Positions 24,205 to 35,401 of a DNA stretch of 64,000 nt are shown piece by piece. Under the pieces are notes generated by a model. That model had not been told where the DNA came from. It ran no database searches and saw nothing but the letters and a program-made list of their open reading frames with translations. The first letter of the stretch is position 1, and each line of letters begins with the position of its first letter. The stretch is from Episyrphus balteatus (lineage: Eukaryota > Arthropoda > Insecta > Diptera > Syrphidae): NCBI RefSeq assembly GCF_945859705.1, contig NC_079137.1:81365150-81429149 (forward strand), written 5' to 3'. The translations under genes were made by a program, and so were the position numbers.

Positions 24205-26485
24205 AAAAACAAATATCACAAACGAATCAGGTAATATTTCGTAGTAACTTGATTTTTCTGTGATATTTTCTGAAGTAAAACGTGATATTTTGGGTAAACT
24301 GGGACTACAGTAATCTATGATACATGTAATAGTATTTGTGATACCTGGTGGAGCATTGTGGTACTTAGTAAAATAAATTTCAAACAAACCACTTACAAGA
24401 TAATCTTGAAAACTACTATATTGGTTTGTGATACCTTCTTAAGTAACCTGTTGTCCCGGATTATTTTTATATGTTATGCCTGTTTATTCTGTGATACTTA
24501 ATTCAAATAGTCTGGTACTAGCCAGAAAAACTTCTGGTTTTGATTAATTAAAATTAATAACAATGCTGTTCAATGATATCAGGAGATCCTGTGATACCCA
24601 AAAGAATAAAGGCTGGAGTAAACTGTGAAAGAAATATTTGGCATTAAGATCCTTAAAATACACTTAGGTAACTCGTGATATTTGTCAGAGAAATCTGTGA
24701 TACCTACTGGAGAAATTTGTGATAAATACCATGGCTTCTGTGATATATGCCAATGATGTTTTATAACAGTATAAGTTGTCTTACTTGAAACACTTGAAAG
24801 TATCACAGATAATCTATGATATTTATTGCATTACAAGAATATTTTTAAATACTTACTGATACTTACAGAAGTATGCCGTAATATAAGCACATGGTATATT
24901 GGTTTAACCCGTGATACTTAATAAAATAGTAGTGGAGGAACCTTTGATATTTATTAGAGTTGTTGTTTTTAATCTTTTGTGATACTTATAAAAATAGTTT
25001 GTTATGCTAGGAATCTGTCATACTTATCGGAGAAACTCAAGATAAGTTTTTCTCAAGAAACTTATAATTAATTATGATTAAAAATGGAAGAACCGGTGGT
25101 ACTTACTTGAATAGTTTGTGATACGTAATGAGGCATCCTGTGATAAATACCATAGTAATTAACTATCTGTGATAAATAACCGTGAAATTTACTAGATTAA
25201 TCTCTGAAATCTTCTAGAATAAGTCACTATTCAGCCCATTAAAAATAGTCTGTGATTAGTTAATAAATATCTGATATTAACCAATAAAACTTGTGATATT
25301 TACCAAATTGAGCTGTATTTTTTTCTGCAGCTGCTAATAGATGTACATACATGTTTCGTAATCATATTGAAGGACTTTTCTGAATCACAAACATTTTCCA
25401 TTTTTCTGATCCCAAATAGTTGCATTAAGCATCTGCACCCCGTTTTTTTTTAAATATTTTCCTCAAACTTTAAATCCCTTTATGAATCTTCACTTTCATT
25501 GTTTTAAAGTCCAAGCACATGTTTCATATAAATTTTCTTAAAACAAACAAAATTTTCCCTCCTAAATGTCATTCAAAACTATAAATTCTCTAATTAAACT
25601 CTTTTCATTTCATTCCCTTATTTTAGAGCTAATTCTGTTTTTTATGTTTATATTTTTATTTTCTTTAAATCCCAAAATTTATATATTTTTGTTATGCCCC
25701 ACAAAAGCTACCAAATCACTGCTTGGTTAAGTTTTATTTACGATGACATTATGACTGATGGCCATTTACAAATGAATGACCAGAGACCAAAACCATTATA
25801 TAGCTGCGGGAGAGAAAAAGGTTTGGCAGCCATCAGAAATAAATAGAGAGAGAGAGAGACTTGAGACCGTAATTTAAATGGCTCTATGTTCTATGCATAC
25901 TATACTACTACTCTCGTAGAGATTCATTTGCATATTTTTAATGTTGGATTGTGGTTGATAAATGGCAAATGTCAATGCTGGGATTTTAACTTTAATATTT
26001 TCTTGTTGAAAAGGCGGGTTTTGTTTTTTTTTTTTTATTTTTAAAAGACTTATGGTTTGGGTACTCAACTCAATGAGAATAATTATTCAAACTCACCCAT
26101 TAAGGGAATTTCTTAAAATATTACCTAAGACAAGTTTAAAGAAAATGGCTATAAATGTTTTAACTGTCAAGGTGGAAACAATGTTAAAATGGAAATACAT
26201 AATGGTGTTGCCTGTCAACGTAATTTCGAGTTTGATTAAAATCCAGAAATTAAGACAAAAGATTTCTTCTTTCTCTAATCCGTCAAACTTAACGTTGTAA
26301 CGTTGTGATACTTTCCAGATAAATCTGTGATACATTCCACATTATATAATTACCAAACATACTTACCAACTTGTGATACTTATCAAAATAATTAATGGAA
26401 TATTTTGTGCAAATATTAGAAGTAACCAGCGATAATCGCCACATAATCCGTGATATTTAAACAGATAACTTTGTGATACCTCCTG
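24205..26485 (+). repeat. K-box motif array 3 (longest)
   Basis: About 17 TGTGATA words lie on the + strand, for example 24489, 24589, 24695, 24738, 25137, 25166, 25291, 26303 and 26323, with only two on the other strand. Near-misses (CGTGATA, TATGATA) are frequent. The local consensus is YTGTGATAYYTAYYRGAGAAA. The array is dense at 24205-25310 and resumes at 26290-26485. It is not a simple copy of arrays 1 and 2; only the core and short extension are shared. Confidence 0.7.
25320..26290. other. Unique DNA interrupting K-box array 3
   Basis: A 970-bp gap within the array lacks TGTGATA words. A GAGAGAGAGAGA tract lies near 25846-25858. It may be a later insertion, but no terminal repeats are visible. 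Confidence 0.35.
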
Positions 26486-26519
26486 CAGTAGCTCGTCATA
26501 AAACTTACTAAGATAATTC

Positions 26520-29480
26520 AAAGTGTTTGATGGTGTTATTATATTTCAACACAAATACTACACGTCAATGTAAAGCTCCTTAAATGACAACTGGATGATA
26601 TTAAACTTCTCCACAGCCCAATTTTAAAAGTCTCCAAAATCTATTTCTTGTTTAAAAAGTATATGGAAACTTATTATTCTCCTTGTTTAAGCACTGCCTA
26701 ACATGTAAGAGTATTTTATTAACATTATACTAAATAATTCCAGTTTGCTTGTTCATTTCTTTGGAGACTTTAGTGTCTCCCATATAAGTCTCTTACAACA
26801 CACAAAAATTATATCTTAATGAAGTAATTTTGGTGTTTTCTTCTAGAATATATTTTATAGTAGCTCCCTTTAGTAAATTGTGTGTCCCTTTAGATCATAA
26901 CTTACGCCATCAAATTGGAGACCAACACAATTAATTCAAAAACCATAAAATACCATCTAAACTACCACATGCTTTACATTTTAAATGATTGCTTCACTTA
27001 ACACATCCGCTCGCTTGGCATAAATAGTAACTTACAAAGTATGTGGTTTATAAATGGCGCCCAACGCTAACTACTATAAATAAAAAAAAAACACAAAAAA
27101 ACACTATAAAAAAAGAGCTCCATGGGAGTTAAAACAAAAGAAAACAAAAAAAAATTTGCATACCCATTTCCTGTATAACGCAAATACTATATAAATTTCG
27201 GGACTTACATACCCCACGAGACTTGTAAAGTAATTTTCATTTTCATTAAGTTTGATTGAATGTCTTACCATGTAATTTTTACGACCTTACAAGATGCTAT
27301 AAAAAATCATGCTACAATACACAAAATTCTCCACTCTCCCCCTCTCCAAAACCATAAGGGCCAAAGTGGAAGTGCGTGATGTGCGTTGTTGTTTATACGC
27401 AAAAAGACCTCCAGTGAGAGAGTGACACAAGGACCTTATACAACATAGTCCCGCACTAAAATCAACACGGCTAAAAGCCTTTTTCATTAACGATAAATCA
27501 CCGAATGGGCTGTAAAAACCTTATGTGTGTAAAGCAGTAGTGTGTGTATAGTATTTGTGCCTATAAATTCGCATATATATACCCTTCTTCTTTTTCTTGG
27601 GGATTTTTGGGGGTTACAGAGTTGAGAAAGTTTTGCAATAAAACTCTTCTCTATGATCGCTTGAACAAGTTCTCTAGTTTGCCTTATTTCCGTTGCCGTT
27701 CAAAGACAACTTTTCACAGCAAACCATTCGAGCAAATGATGATGAAAAAAATAGATATATAACGTTAGGCCGGGTGAGGTATGATGGTGGGTTGTAAATT
27801 CTAACCAAATTTCCGGGTAACACATTTGAAATCAAGGATGCGTAAGAAGTATACCGAAAGAGTGGATGTATCGTATTTTTGGAGAGATATGCATTTTACG
27901 GCATAAGTGTGTCTTGAGAGATATCTGTCTTTATAGGGTATTATGTCTTCGCGGGAATTGGGGGTGACTATAAGTTTTCATAGTTTATTTTGATTCCCTT
28001 AAGTGATCTATTAAATCTGAGAACGAACAAAGCTCTCAAAGGTACCTGGAAGAAAAAGGTAGGTATATAATTTCCAAGACAATGAATTCTCCAAAGAATC
28101 CAGGGTTGTTAAAAGTTTAAGTATCGCTCGTAAAATAGAAAATGGAAAATTGAGAATTTGGGTCCAAAATATAAATTAAGGATGAGTTTACCAAATTAAA
28201 CATTTTTGATTGACTATGACATTCATCCCACTTCTGATCCCAAAACTGTACAGAGATGTGATGGTATTTTTCGCCCATTTAAACTACCAACCTACTTTTC
28301 AAAGAGATTATAAACATAAACTGCCTTCAATTTCCTGCTTTTCGAAGCCAAAATGAAATCATCAAACGTCCATTAAAACCAGGACAAGATTAGAGTTCTG
28401 TCGTCGCACAGAGTTGTCGAGATGAATAACAAAATTTTTTTTTAATAAAATTAATCAATCATCTTCCTCAGAAAAAAAAGCTTAAAAGGACCCCAACAAA
28501 TAAACAAACATCCATCGCGTGTATGTCATTTTGTTGTCGTCGTCGGCCTATGACTCGCTGGCTGGCTGTTGAAAATAATCTCTTTAGTGGATGGAAATAA
28601 AAAAAAAAATGAATAAGTAGGACAGCAATTTTCGGGCTAATGGAATGTAAAAAATACTTAGTTCCTTAATTGAATCCTCGCCATACCCATTTCGCATTTT
28701 TTTTTTACTTACTCTCCGCTATCCTATTTTTTTTGTTTTGTTGATCCCTGGCCGCTGTCTCTAGTGGATGGGTCATCTGTTTTTTTCTTCTAGCTTTTTT
28801 TTTTAATATTTAAATCCATTCGAATTAACATAAACGAAATGGACGCACGCTTGATGGACGTGTACATCCGTCTATCTTTGAAACTGTCCATTTTTTTCTG
28901 GGGACCAGATAAAAGTCTGGATGTTTTTTTTTTTTGTTTTCTTCGAGTGATGATTTTGTCCTGGATAAAAATTCTAGCGAAAAAAATCACAGCAAACGAA
29001 GAAAAATGATAAACAGAAAAAATAAAAAATTGAAAACGGAGCCACCACAAAAATTTATTCAATGTTACTAACGGTGACATTGATTGATGGTGACCCATCA
29101 ATAAGCAAGGCTGTCCGAATGTAGTTTGTTTTGAAATTTTAGTACTATTTGAATGAGAAGATTCATTTGATATGATTTGTGGGGGTAGATAGTTGAGGGT
29201 AATAATTGTTAATGGATATTTCCATGATATGTAGTTTTAAAAACTTTTTTTAGAAGTCAAATTTTGGGCTTAGATTTCAGGTTTAACGACATTAAATAAA
29301 TTAAAAGGTTTTTCACTTGCATATCAATGTTCAACAGAAATACAAAACTCTACATTCTTTTAGGTGAGCCAGGAGAAACAACATATATGAGTTATAAATG
29401 TTTTCTTTTTGCCAAAGAAATGTATCTTTCTTGTGTAGACTTGATGTTTTTATATGTTCTTAATGAACCCCTTACAAAGC
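26520..29480. other. Mostly unique DNA
   Basis: No gene is recognised. Scattered TCTCCAAA / TTTGGAGA words occur at 26630-26950. The portion 27290-28800 is moderately complex and may hold conserved non-coding sequence, but nothing can be proved here. Confidence 0.35.
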
Positions 29481-30021
29481 AAGTATTTGATCTTACTTCA
29501 GTAAAACTTTTGTTTAGTTAATGTCTACAATGCAGATCGCGGTAAATTTCAATTACATACAAAATTCTCTCCAAACCTGTAACTTTGTAAAGAATTTTGT
29601 ATAAAACACGATCTGAATACATACATTTAACTGTTATTTTGAAAGAGATAAAAGATGTCAAAAAACCATTTAAAAATTAGGGCCTTCTTTTTACTGTTTA
29701 CTTTTCTTGCCTATACAACAGTTTTTTTTTTTTCAAAAGAAAATAAGTCCAAATGCGAAGATGCAAATTTAAAACCAAAATTTAAACTCTCAACTTTTTT
29801 TCTTTAGTTCAATCATAGTTTAATAACCAAATTTGGCCAAATTTTTTAAAAATATAAAAACTCTCCAAAAAAAGGGTGTGATTTTTAACTAAGAAAAAAG
29901 TTTGGTATTTAAAAACAATTTTTGTTTGATGTTAAAAAAGTCTACAAATAAGAATTATACAAGGCATGAGCAACAAAGAGAATTTGTATTTTTTTTTTGA
30001 CATAATACAATTTTCCGATTA

Positions 30022-30240
30022 AAGCCTAGTACGCAGCTGAAGGAAAACGAAATTTTCCATACAAAAACTCGAAAACGAAATCTAGAACAAGATTAAATTT
30101 GTTTTGTTTTGCTTTAAGACCTATTTTCTGATGTTTTGATTGAATTTTTTATTATTTTTACTTTGCTATAATACCCGATTGTATTTTTTCATTAACATTA
30201 CCGCTGTTGACTTTGGAGACTTCAGCTGCGTACTAGGCTT
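30022..30240. mobile_element. Tc1/mariner-type MITE (TIR AAGCCTAGTACGCAGCTGAAG)
   Basis: The 21-bp terminal inverted repeats are perfect: AAGCCTAGTACGCAGCTGAA at the left, its complement at the right. TA flanks both ends (30020-30021 and 30241-30242). At 219 bp with no frame this is a non-autonomous element. Perfect ends suggest recent activity. Confidence 0.85.
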
Positions 30241-30351
30241 TAGACATAATTGTTTGAAATTCAATATGTAACGTAAAATAAAACGTTTGGAGCCAGGTAT
30301 GAAAAGAAAGTCAGACTTTGTAGAGTTTTCAATAATTTCATGGATTTGGTG

Positions 30352-30745
30352 AGGTTTTGTATTTTGTATTTTCTTTTTATCATTTCACCATGTTTCTACG
30401 TGTGGTTTAAGCATGGTTATTGAATAATTTTCTTGGTAATGAAGAAAGTCTCCAAATATTGTATAACTGCACTGACCCTTACTGTGGAGAGATGTTTTTT
30501 AGTCTTTCAAATTGATTGAAAAGAATAATGTATAAAAAAAAACCAAACAAATTATTATTGGAGAGTTTGTGTATTTTCTTCTCTTTTCAATAATTTTGGA
30601 GAAATTTTATAGGTACTATCTTTCCAATTCAATAATTTTTTAATTTTCTGTCACAATAATTTTTAATTTATGGGAAATAAAAGAGTCACCAATTTTTTTT
30701 AACAGCAGAACTACAAATTATCTGTGTAGAGTTACTTAGGTAACT
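30352..30745 (+). repeat. Dispersed repeat, copy 2 (homologous to 15640-16310)
   Basis: See the partner at 15640-16310. CACCATGTTTCTACGTGTG, GAAGAAAGTCTCCAAAT, CTGACCCTTACTGTGGAGAG and ATGGGAAATAAAAG follow in order. Relative to copy 1, an internal stretch is missing and a CTGTCACAAT-containing stretch is added. Confidence 0.75.
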
Positions 30746-31164
30746 CGTTGAAATAATATCCAATGCGAAAGTTTGAAAAACTTCTACCACTTTTTTCAAA
30801 ATACAATAAGTCGCTAAAGCGAAGAAGTTATGCGAATTTAAAACCAAAATTCAAACTCTACAAAAAAAGGCCTTCAATTTGAGTTTTATTTAATTTTCTT
30901 AAATTGAATTGTATTTTGATAACCAAATTTGGCCAAATTTTAAAACCAAAAATAAAAACTCTATAAAAAGAAGAAGGGATTTGAATTTTCTATACTCTTG
31001 CAGCAAAATTAAGAGTTCTTGGTAAAAAACTTTTTGGAGACTTAATTTAATTTTCGTCTCTATTTTGTGGCTTAAAATGTAAACTACTCCAAAGCGTGTG
31101 GTGTTATTAATATTGTTTTGTAGGTCCATCATAACTTCTACAAATGTCTCCATTCAAACTTATT

Positions 31165-32540
31165 TAAAGTGTACAGCCTTTTTTTTTTCAATTATGTTAA
31201 TGGATTTCCAACACAATTAATCAAATCTAAAACAGCATTGAAAATTTTACTTTTAGATTAAAAAACCCAAAGGATTTGATTTTAACAGCTTATGTGCAAT
31301 TCGACATCTTTTCTAAAACATTAATATCCGCTAACACATAAACATAAAAGTTCATCAAACTAGAAAAGTTCTCTTTCACATACAAATTAAGGTCACTTCC
31401 ATAAACAATAAAATACAAAAAAAAACTGATATCCCAGAAGAAAACTTATGCTCCTACTGTTTCTATAGTCGCTCATGAGACTAATGCACTAAAAACGATC
31501 TGCGTGTAAATTTAATTCTGCCATTAGCTTCTTTATTTTGACAGCAGCAAACAACTTTTTATGTTCGCAAATCTGCTAACGCATTTAAAATTGCCTGAGT
31601 GGCTTGCTTGCCCACAAAACAGCACGAACTACTAGAAGCCAGTTACACCATCAGGCACAATCTTTATAAAACGTAAACAGGACGCCATCATCATCATCAT
31701 CTAGCCGCAAAACAACTTTTTTTTTGTTAACTTTTTGTTGTTGTTCTATGTTAAACAAAACAAGCAAAACAACTATAGAGAGATAACCTATTAACTTAGG
31801 TGCACTGATCTTTCTCCTTTCTCGCCTCTTTTTTTAAGCCTGATTGAACATGGAGGTCTGTACCACGACAAGAAAAAAAAGAACTAAATAATGAAGAACC
31901 TCACCTTAAAAACTAGTTTTTTGTTTTTTTCTTCTAATATTCCCTGTGGGCTTAATGGAAACAACAAGAATTGTACAAAAAAAAAAAGACTAACCACCAA
32001 CCTGCAATAAGTGGTTGAAGAGTGCAAAAAAAAAAAATAAACAGACACGATCACACTTCACCTGCTTTGCAAAAGATCGCTTCTCGGGAGAAGAGAACTT
32101 TAAAAAGTCTAGGAAAATAGAAATTCAAGTCGTTGCAAATGACAGATGACGACGCACGACCGCGTCGCTGGCTGTCGTGAAAATGGAAACAACAACATCA
32201 ATAACAACAAAACTGAATCTACAAATAATAATAAACTGGGCTAACTCCTCTTTGGCCATTATAAGGTTCTTAAATCACACAACGAGGCTCTGCTGTCGGC
32301 ATATAAAGAACGAAGAAGGAAACAAAAAAAAAAAATAAACAACCTAACCTCATTGCGCTATTACATCATTTTTGAGGTTGGAGGTTGGGCAGCTAACTTA
32401 AGATACACAATCAAACAGGGTTGCCATATTAATGTTATGAATTCTCTAAACTTAGTGAAATGATTTATTTTTCGTCGTAGCTCCAAGCCAAAATTAAGTC
32501 TAGAATTTAGTAAGCAAAGCAATATTTTAAGAAAATCATT
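31165..32540. other. Unique DNA
   Basis: No gene is recognised. Homopolymer and CATCATCATCAT tracts (near 31688) are present. Confidence 0.4.
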
Positions 32541-32547
32541 TGCGTGC

Positions 32548-33165
32548 AAACTTACGTTCCACAAACTTTGTTTCGAAATAGGGTTGCTTCATTGACAAAA
32601 TTTAAGTGAAACCATAACAATTCAGCATATTTTCTAAGGGCTATATCGTTGGAAATTTGTTGTGGAACGTATTGAAATTTTACCTCTTAAGATAAATTTA
32701 CTGCTCAATCTCAAATGTTCAAAATTATTAATTTCACGCCATATCTTTTCAGTGTTTTTTCAAGCCAGTTGATTTCAGAAAAGAATCGTATTAGTTCCAC
32801 ATTTTTTTTTCCTCCATGATATTAATTTCACACTGTGGAACTTCAAAGGGAAGAATAGAACTACGTAATAGACATTTAAACGAAAAATTTTTACGTTCCA
32901 CATAATGTAACTTGTCTAAACAAAACGGTCAATAGCTAAGAAAGTTTGGACAAACTTGACATTTACATTTTTCAGCCATATTAGAAGTTGTGGATTGTTA
33001 GTCACAAATATTCACGAAATCAATTTTTTGCAACTCAAACTCATCAATGCATTCCACAGCTTCTATTGTTAGTTAAAATTGTGTGTTTTCATTTCCTTCG
33101 TGCAGATGGTAATTAAAAAAATGGCTCCCTTCGCGTTGTGGAACGCATTTTGTTTTTCATTTCAC
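32548..33165. repeat. Homotypic motif block: TGTGGAACGT, cluster 1
   Basis: Seven or eight TGTGGAAC / GTTCCACA motifs occur in both orientations at 50-120 bp spacing. Examples are near 32552, 32662, 32795, 32836, 32893, 33053 and 33138. Longer forms read TTGTGGAACGTATT. The same motif forms cluster 2 at 61.4-62.9 kb. No known binding-site family is confidently matched. Confidence 0.6.
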
Positions 33166-33179
33166 AAAGGGTGAGTTTG

Positions 33180-34045
33180 GATACTTTTTACACTTGATGG
33201 ACAGTTTTTTTCACATTTCTATTTTTCATTTCAATGACTTTAATAATAAATATTTGACAACCCTCTGAAAAGTATAAAAGGCTTGTGGCAGATTTCTCCT
33301 CCTCGCAAAATCCAGCAATAAATTTAAAATAAAAAATAAATAAATTGAAATAAAAACAAAAAAAAAATACAAAAAAAACAACAAAACCCGATAAAGATGT
33401 GAAAAAGAAACTCACCAGAACAAAGAACAACTCTTTATAGAATCGAATCCAAGACACCCGGGAGCTTGGATGGGAGTTAGTTTGGAGTTAGTTGGTTGGT
33501 TGGTACACCAACAAAAAAAAAAAAAAAAAAAAACAATAACAACAAAATCTCACACTGAAAAGTCAGGTTCGATGTCGAAAAAAAAAGAGGTTTTCTGGAA
33601 TAACTGGTTACTACTTGGATCTGTTTTTTTTTGTTTTGCCTTGTTCTGTATACAAAAAACTTGTGTATGGTGTATCCCTCTATATTCCTCCTCTTCCATG
33701 TACATATGGCTCTGTAGAGATTTTTGTTGATTTCGTTACAAAAAAAAAAAAGAATACAAAACAAACTCTTCTCAAACTCCATTGAATTGTATCACAAATA
33801 AAGAAAAAATCTAAAAAAAAGTTCTCTTTAAAAATGAATAATAAAATGTAAATAAAAATAAAAAGGGCTGTCAATAATAATGACAACATTGACAACCTAA
33901 AGAGATCAATAGAATCGTACAAAAAAAAATAATGAAAAACCATAAGAAGCGTGGATAATTGCAATGGGTAACTTCATATCTTGTAATAGCGGGATGATCC
34001 TGAAGATACTTTAAGGCTCAGGGTCCAATGATTTCATTTTTCGAT
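33180..34045. other. Low-complexity A-rich DNA
   Basis: A-runs near 33510-33531 and 33740 and many AAATAAA words. Overlapping open frames on both strands are artefacts of poor stop-codon density in T-rich complements. No gene is recognised. Confidence 0.4.
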
Positions 34046-34051
34046 AAAGAA

Positions 34052-35267
34052 CACGGTGTTACAAAAATGAGGTTTCAAAATATACGCGGGCGGAGACCTA
34101 TCAGGTTTTGTAGAGCTAGTCGCACTGATTACGAAACGGTATTTAAAAATCCCCTAAAACCCCCAAAATCTGGAGTTACGGACAAAAAACGGTTTTTTGG
34201 ACCTTCACCCATTGAAAAAATTCTAGCTTCGTCAATTTTACCATTTTCAATTTTTTTACTGTTTCTGATAGAAGATAAATATAACTTTTCAACAGTGTAT
34301 AAAACATGTAATTCGATTAAACCGCTTAGAATTTATAAGCTGTCAAAGTTCAAAAATTACATTTTTTTTGTCATTTGCCCAACTTCGGCATCAATTTAAA
34401 GTATATGTTTTCAAAACAACATGCTATTAAAAAAATATATTCTAAGACTATATCTATTTCCCAATCAATCGAGGTATTTTTAATGAAACTCACTTCAAAA
34501 TTGGCTTAGAAAAAAAAAATTTTCGATTTCAACCCAGATACAGAAATTCGAACTTTTAGGTATAGAACAAAAATATTGTTTCGGCACGTAGTAGGATAAC
34601 TTGGGCGACAGGATTTAATAACGGGTTTTTATAGAGGAGCTTAATACAAACATTTTTTTTTGGGAGGGGGGTCTATCTCTCCCCGTTTAGGTGGGAGGAG
34701 CATTTTTCTAAAAAAAATTATTAAAAAACAACGGCAACACTTACAGTAATAAATTATACCATTTCCGAAAGGCAAAATTGTACATTTGATTTTAATTTTT
34801 AAATCAATATAATATTATCAATAGTTTTTGAAATAATCGATTTCAAAGTTAAAAATAGGCGAACAAAATTTTTTAAAACTCAATTCATACTATTTTTGTC
34901 CAGACTGTGAATTTTAGTAAAAAAAATTACTCACACAGAAAACTGCCTCAATTGATTCCTTATCGAACAGTGAAAACTATATGTTTCTATATCTTCTAGT
35001 TTATGAGAAAATTGAAAAATTATTTTATCAGATTTTTCTTTTTTCAAATTATTTTTTGTTTTTATTTGTTTTTATTTTTCAATGGGTAAAAAATTGACGA
35101 AGCTAGAATTTTTTCAATGGGTGAAGGTCCAAAAAACCGTTTTTTGCCCGTAACTCCAGATTTTGGGGGTGTTAGGGGATTTTCAAATACCGTTTCGTAA
35201 TCAGTGCGACTAGCTCTATAAAACCTGATAGGTCTCCGCCCGCGTATATTTTGAGTGTTACACCGTG
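34052..35267. mobile_element. Foldback element with ~215-bp terminal inverted repeats (CACGGTGTTAC)
   Basis: The left arm (34052-34270) begins CACGGTGTTAC and contains TACGCGGGCGGAGACCTATC and GTCGCACTGATTACGAAACG. The right arm (35060-35267) is its near-perfect reverse. The interior (~790 bp) is AT-rich without a transposase frame. The ends start CAC, as in Transib-like elements, but no clean 5-bp duplication is seen (AAGAA left, GAATT right), so the superfamily is left open. Confidence 0.85.
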
Positions 35268-35401
35268 GAATTGATGTATAAAACTAAATATTATAGGTAC
35301 ATAGACTCCACCTTGTGGAACACCGAGTTCAATTACTAAACCATTGTGGTGGTATCGTAATGGGCGCCAATTACACTGGTTTATAGCCAAAATCGACACT
35401 C
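35268..35401 (-). pseudogene. Remnant of a non-LTR reverse transcriptase (GVPQG box)
   Basis: Read on the reverse strand, this short frame contains GVPQGGVYVPIIFS. It resembles the GVPQGSVLxPxLF block before the catalytic YxDD of non-LTR retrotransposon reverse transcriptases. Residues upstream are open for about 30 codons. Downstream the frame runs straight into the right end of the foldback element at 35267, and no RT sequence is recognised beyond it, so the fragment is truncated and inactive. No YADD motif is visible in the adjoining sequence. A chance match is possible because only ~14 residues carry the signal. Confidence 0.45.

Larger units (their letters stand above)
29540..31160. repeat. 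Homotypic motif block: TCTCCAAA / TTTGGAGA
   Basis: More than a dozen TCTCCAAA, TCTACAAA or reverse forms (GGAGAGTTT, TGTAGAGTT) occur in both orientations at irregular spacing, for example near 29564, 29862, 30213, 30446, 30575, 30727, 30857 and 31035. The block includes the copy homologous to 15640-16310 and a later MITE insertion. Confidence 0.6.

Noticed and set aside
14660..26485. SIX/sine oculis binding-site cluster as explanation for TGATAC words
   Set aside because: TGATAC fits only part of the copies (many read TGATAT or TGATAA), whereas TGTGATA is the constant part; kept only as a minor alternative.
32548..33165. Su(H) binding-site cluster
   Set aside because: The repeated word is TGTGGAAC, one base short of the YGTGRGAA consensus in all the clear copies.
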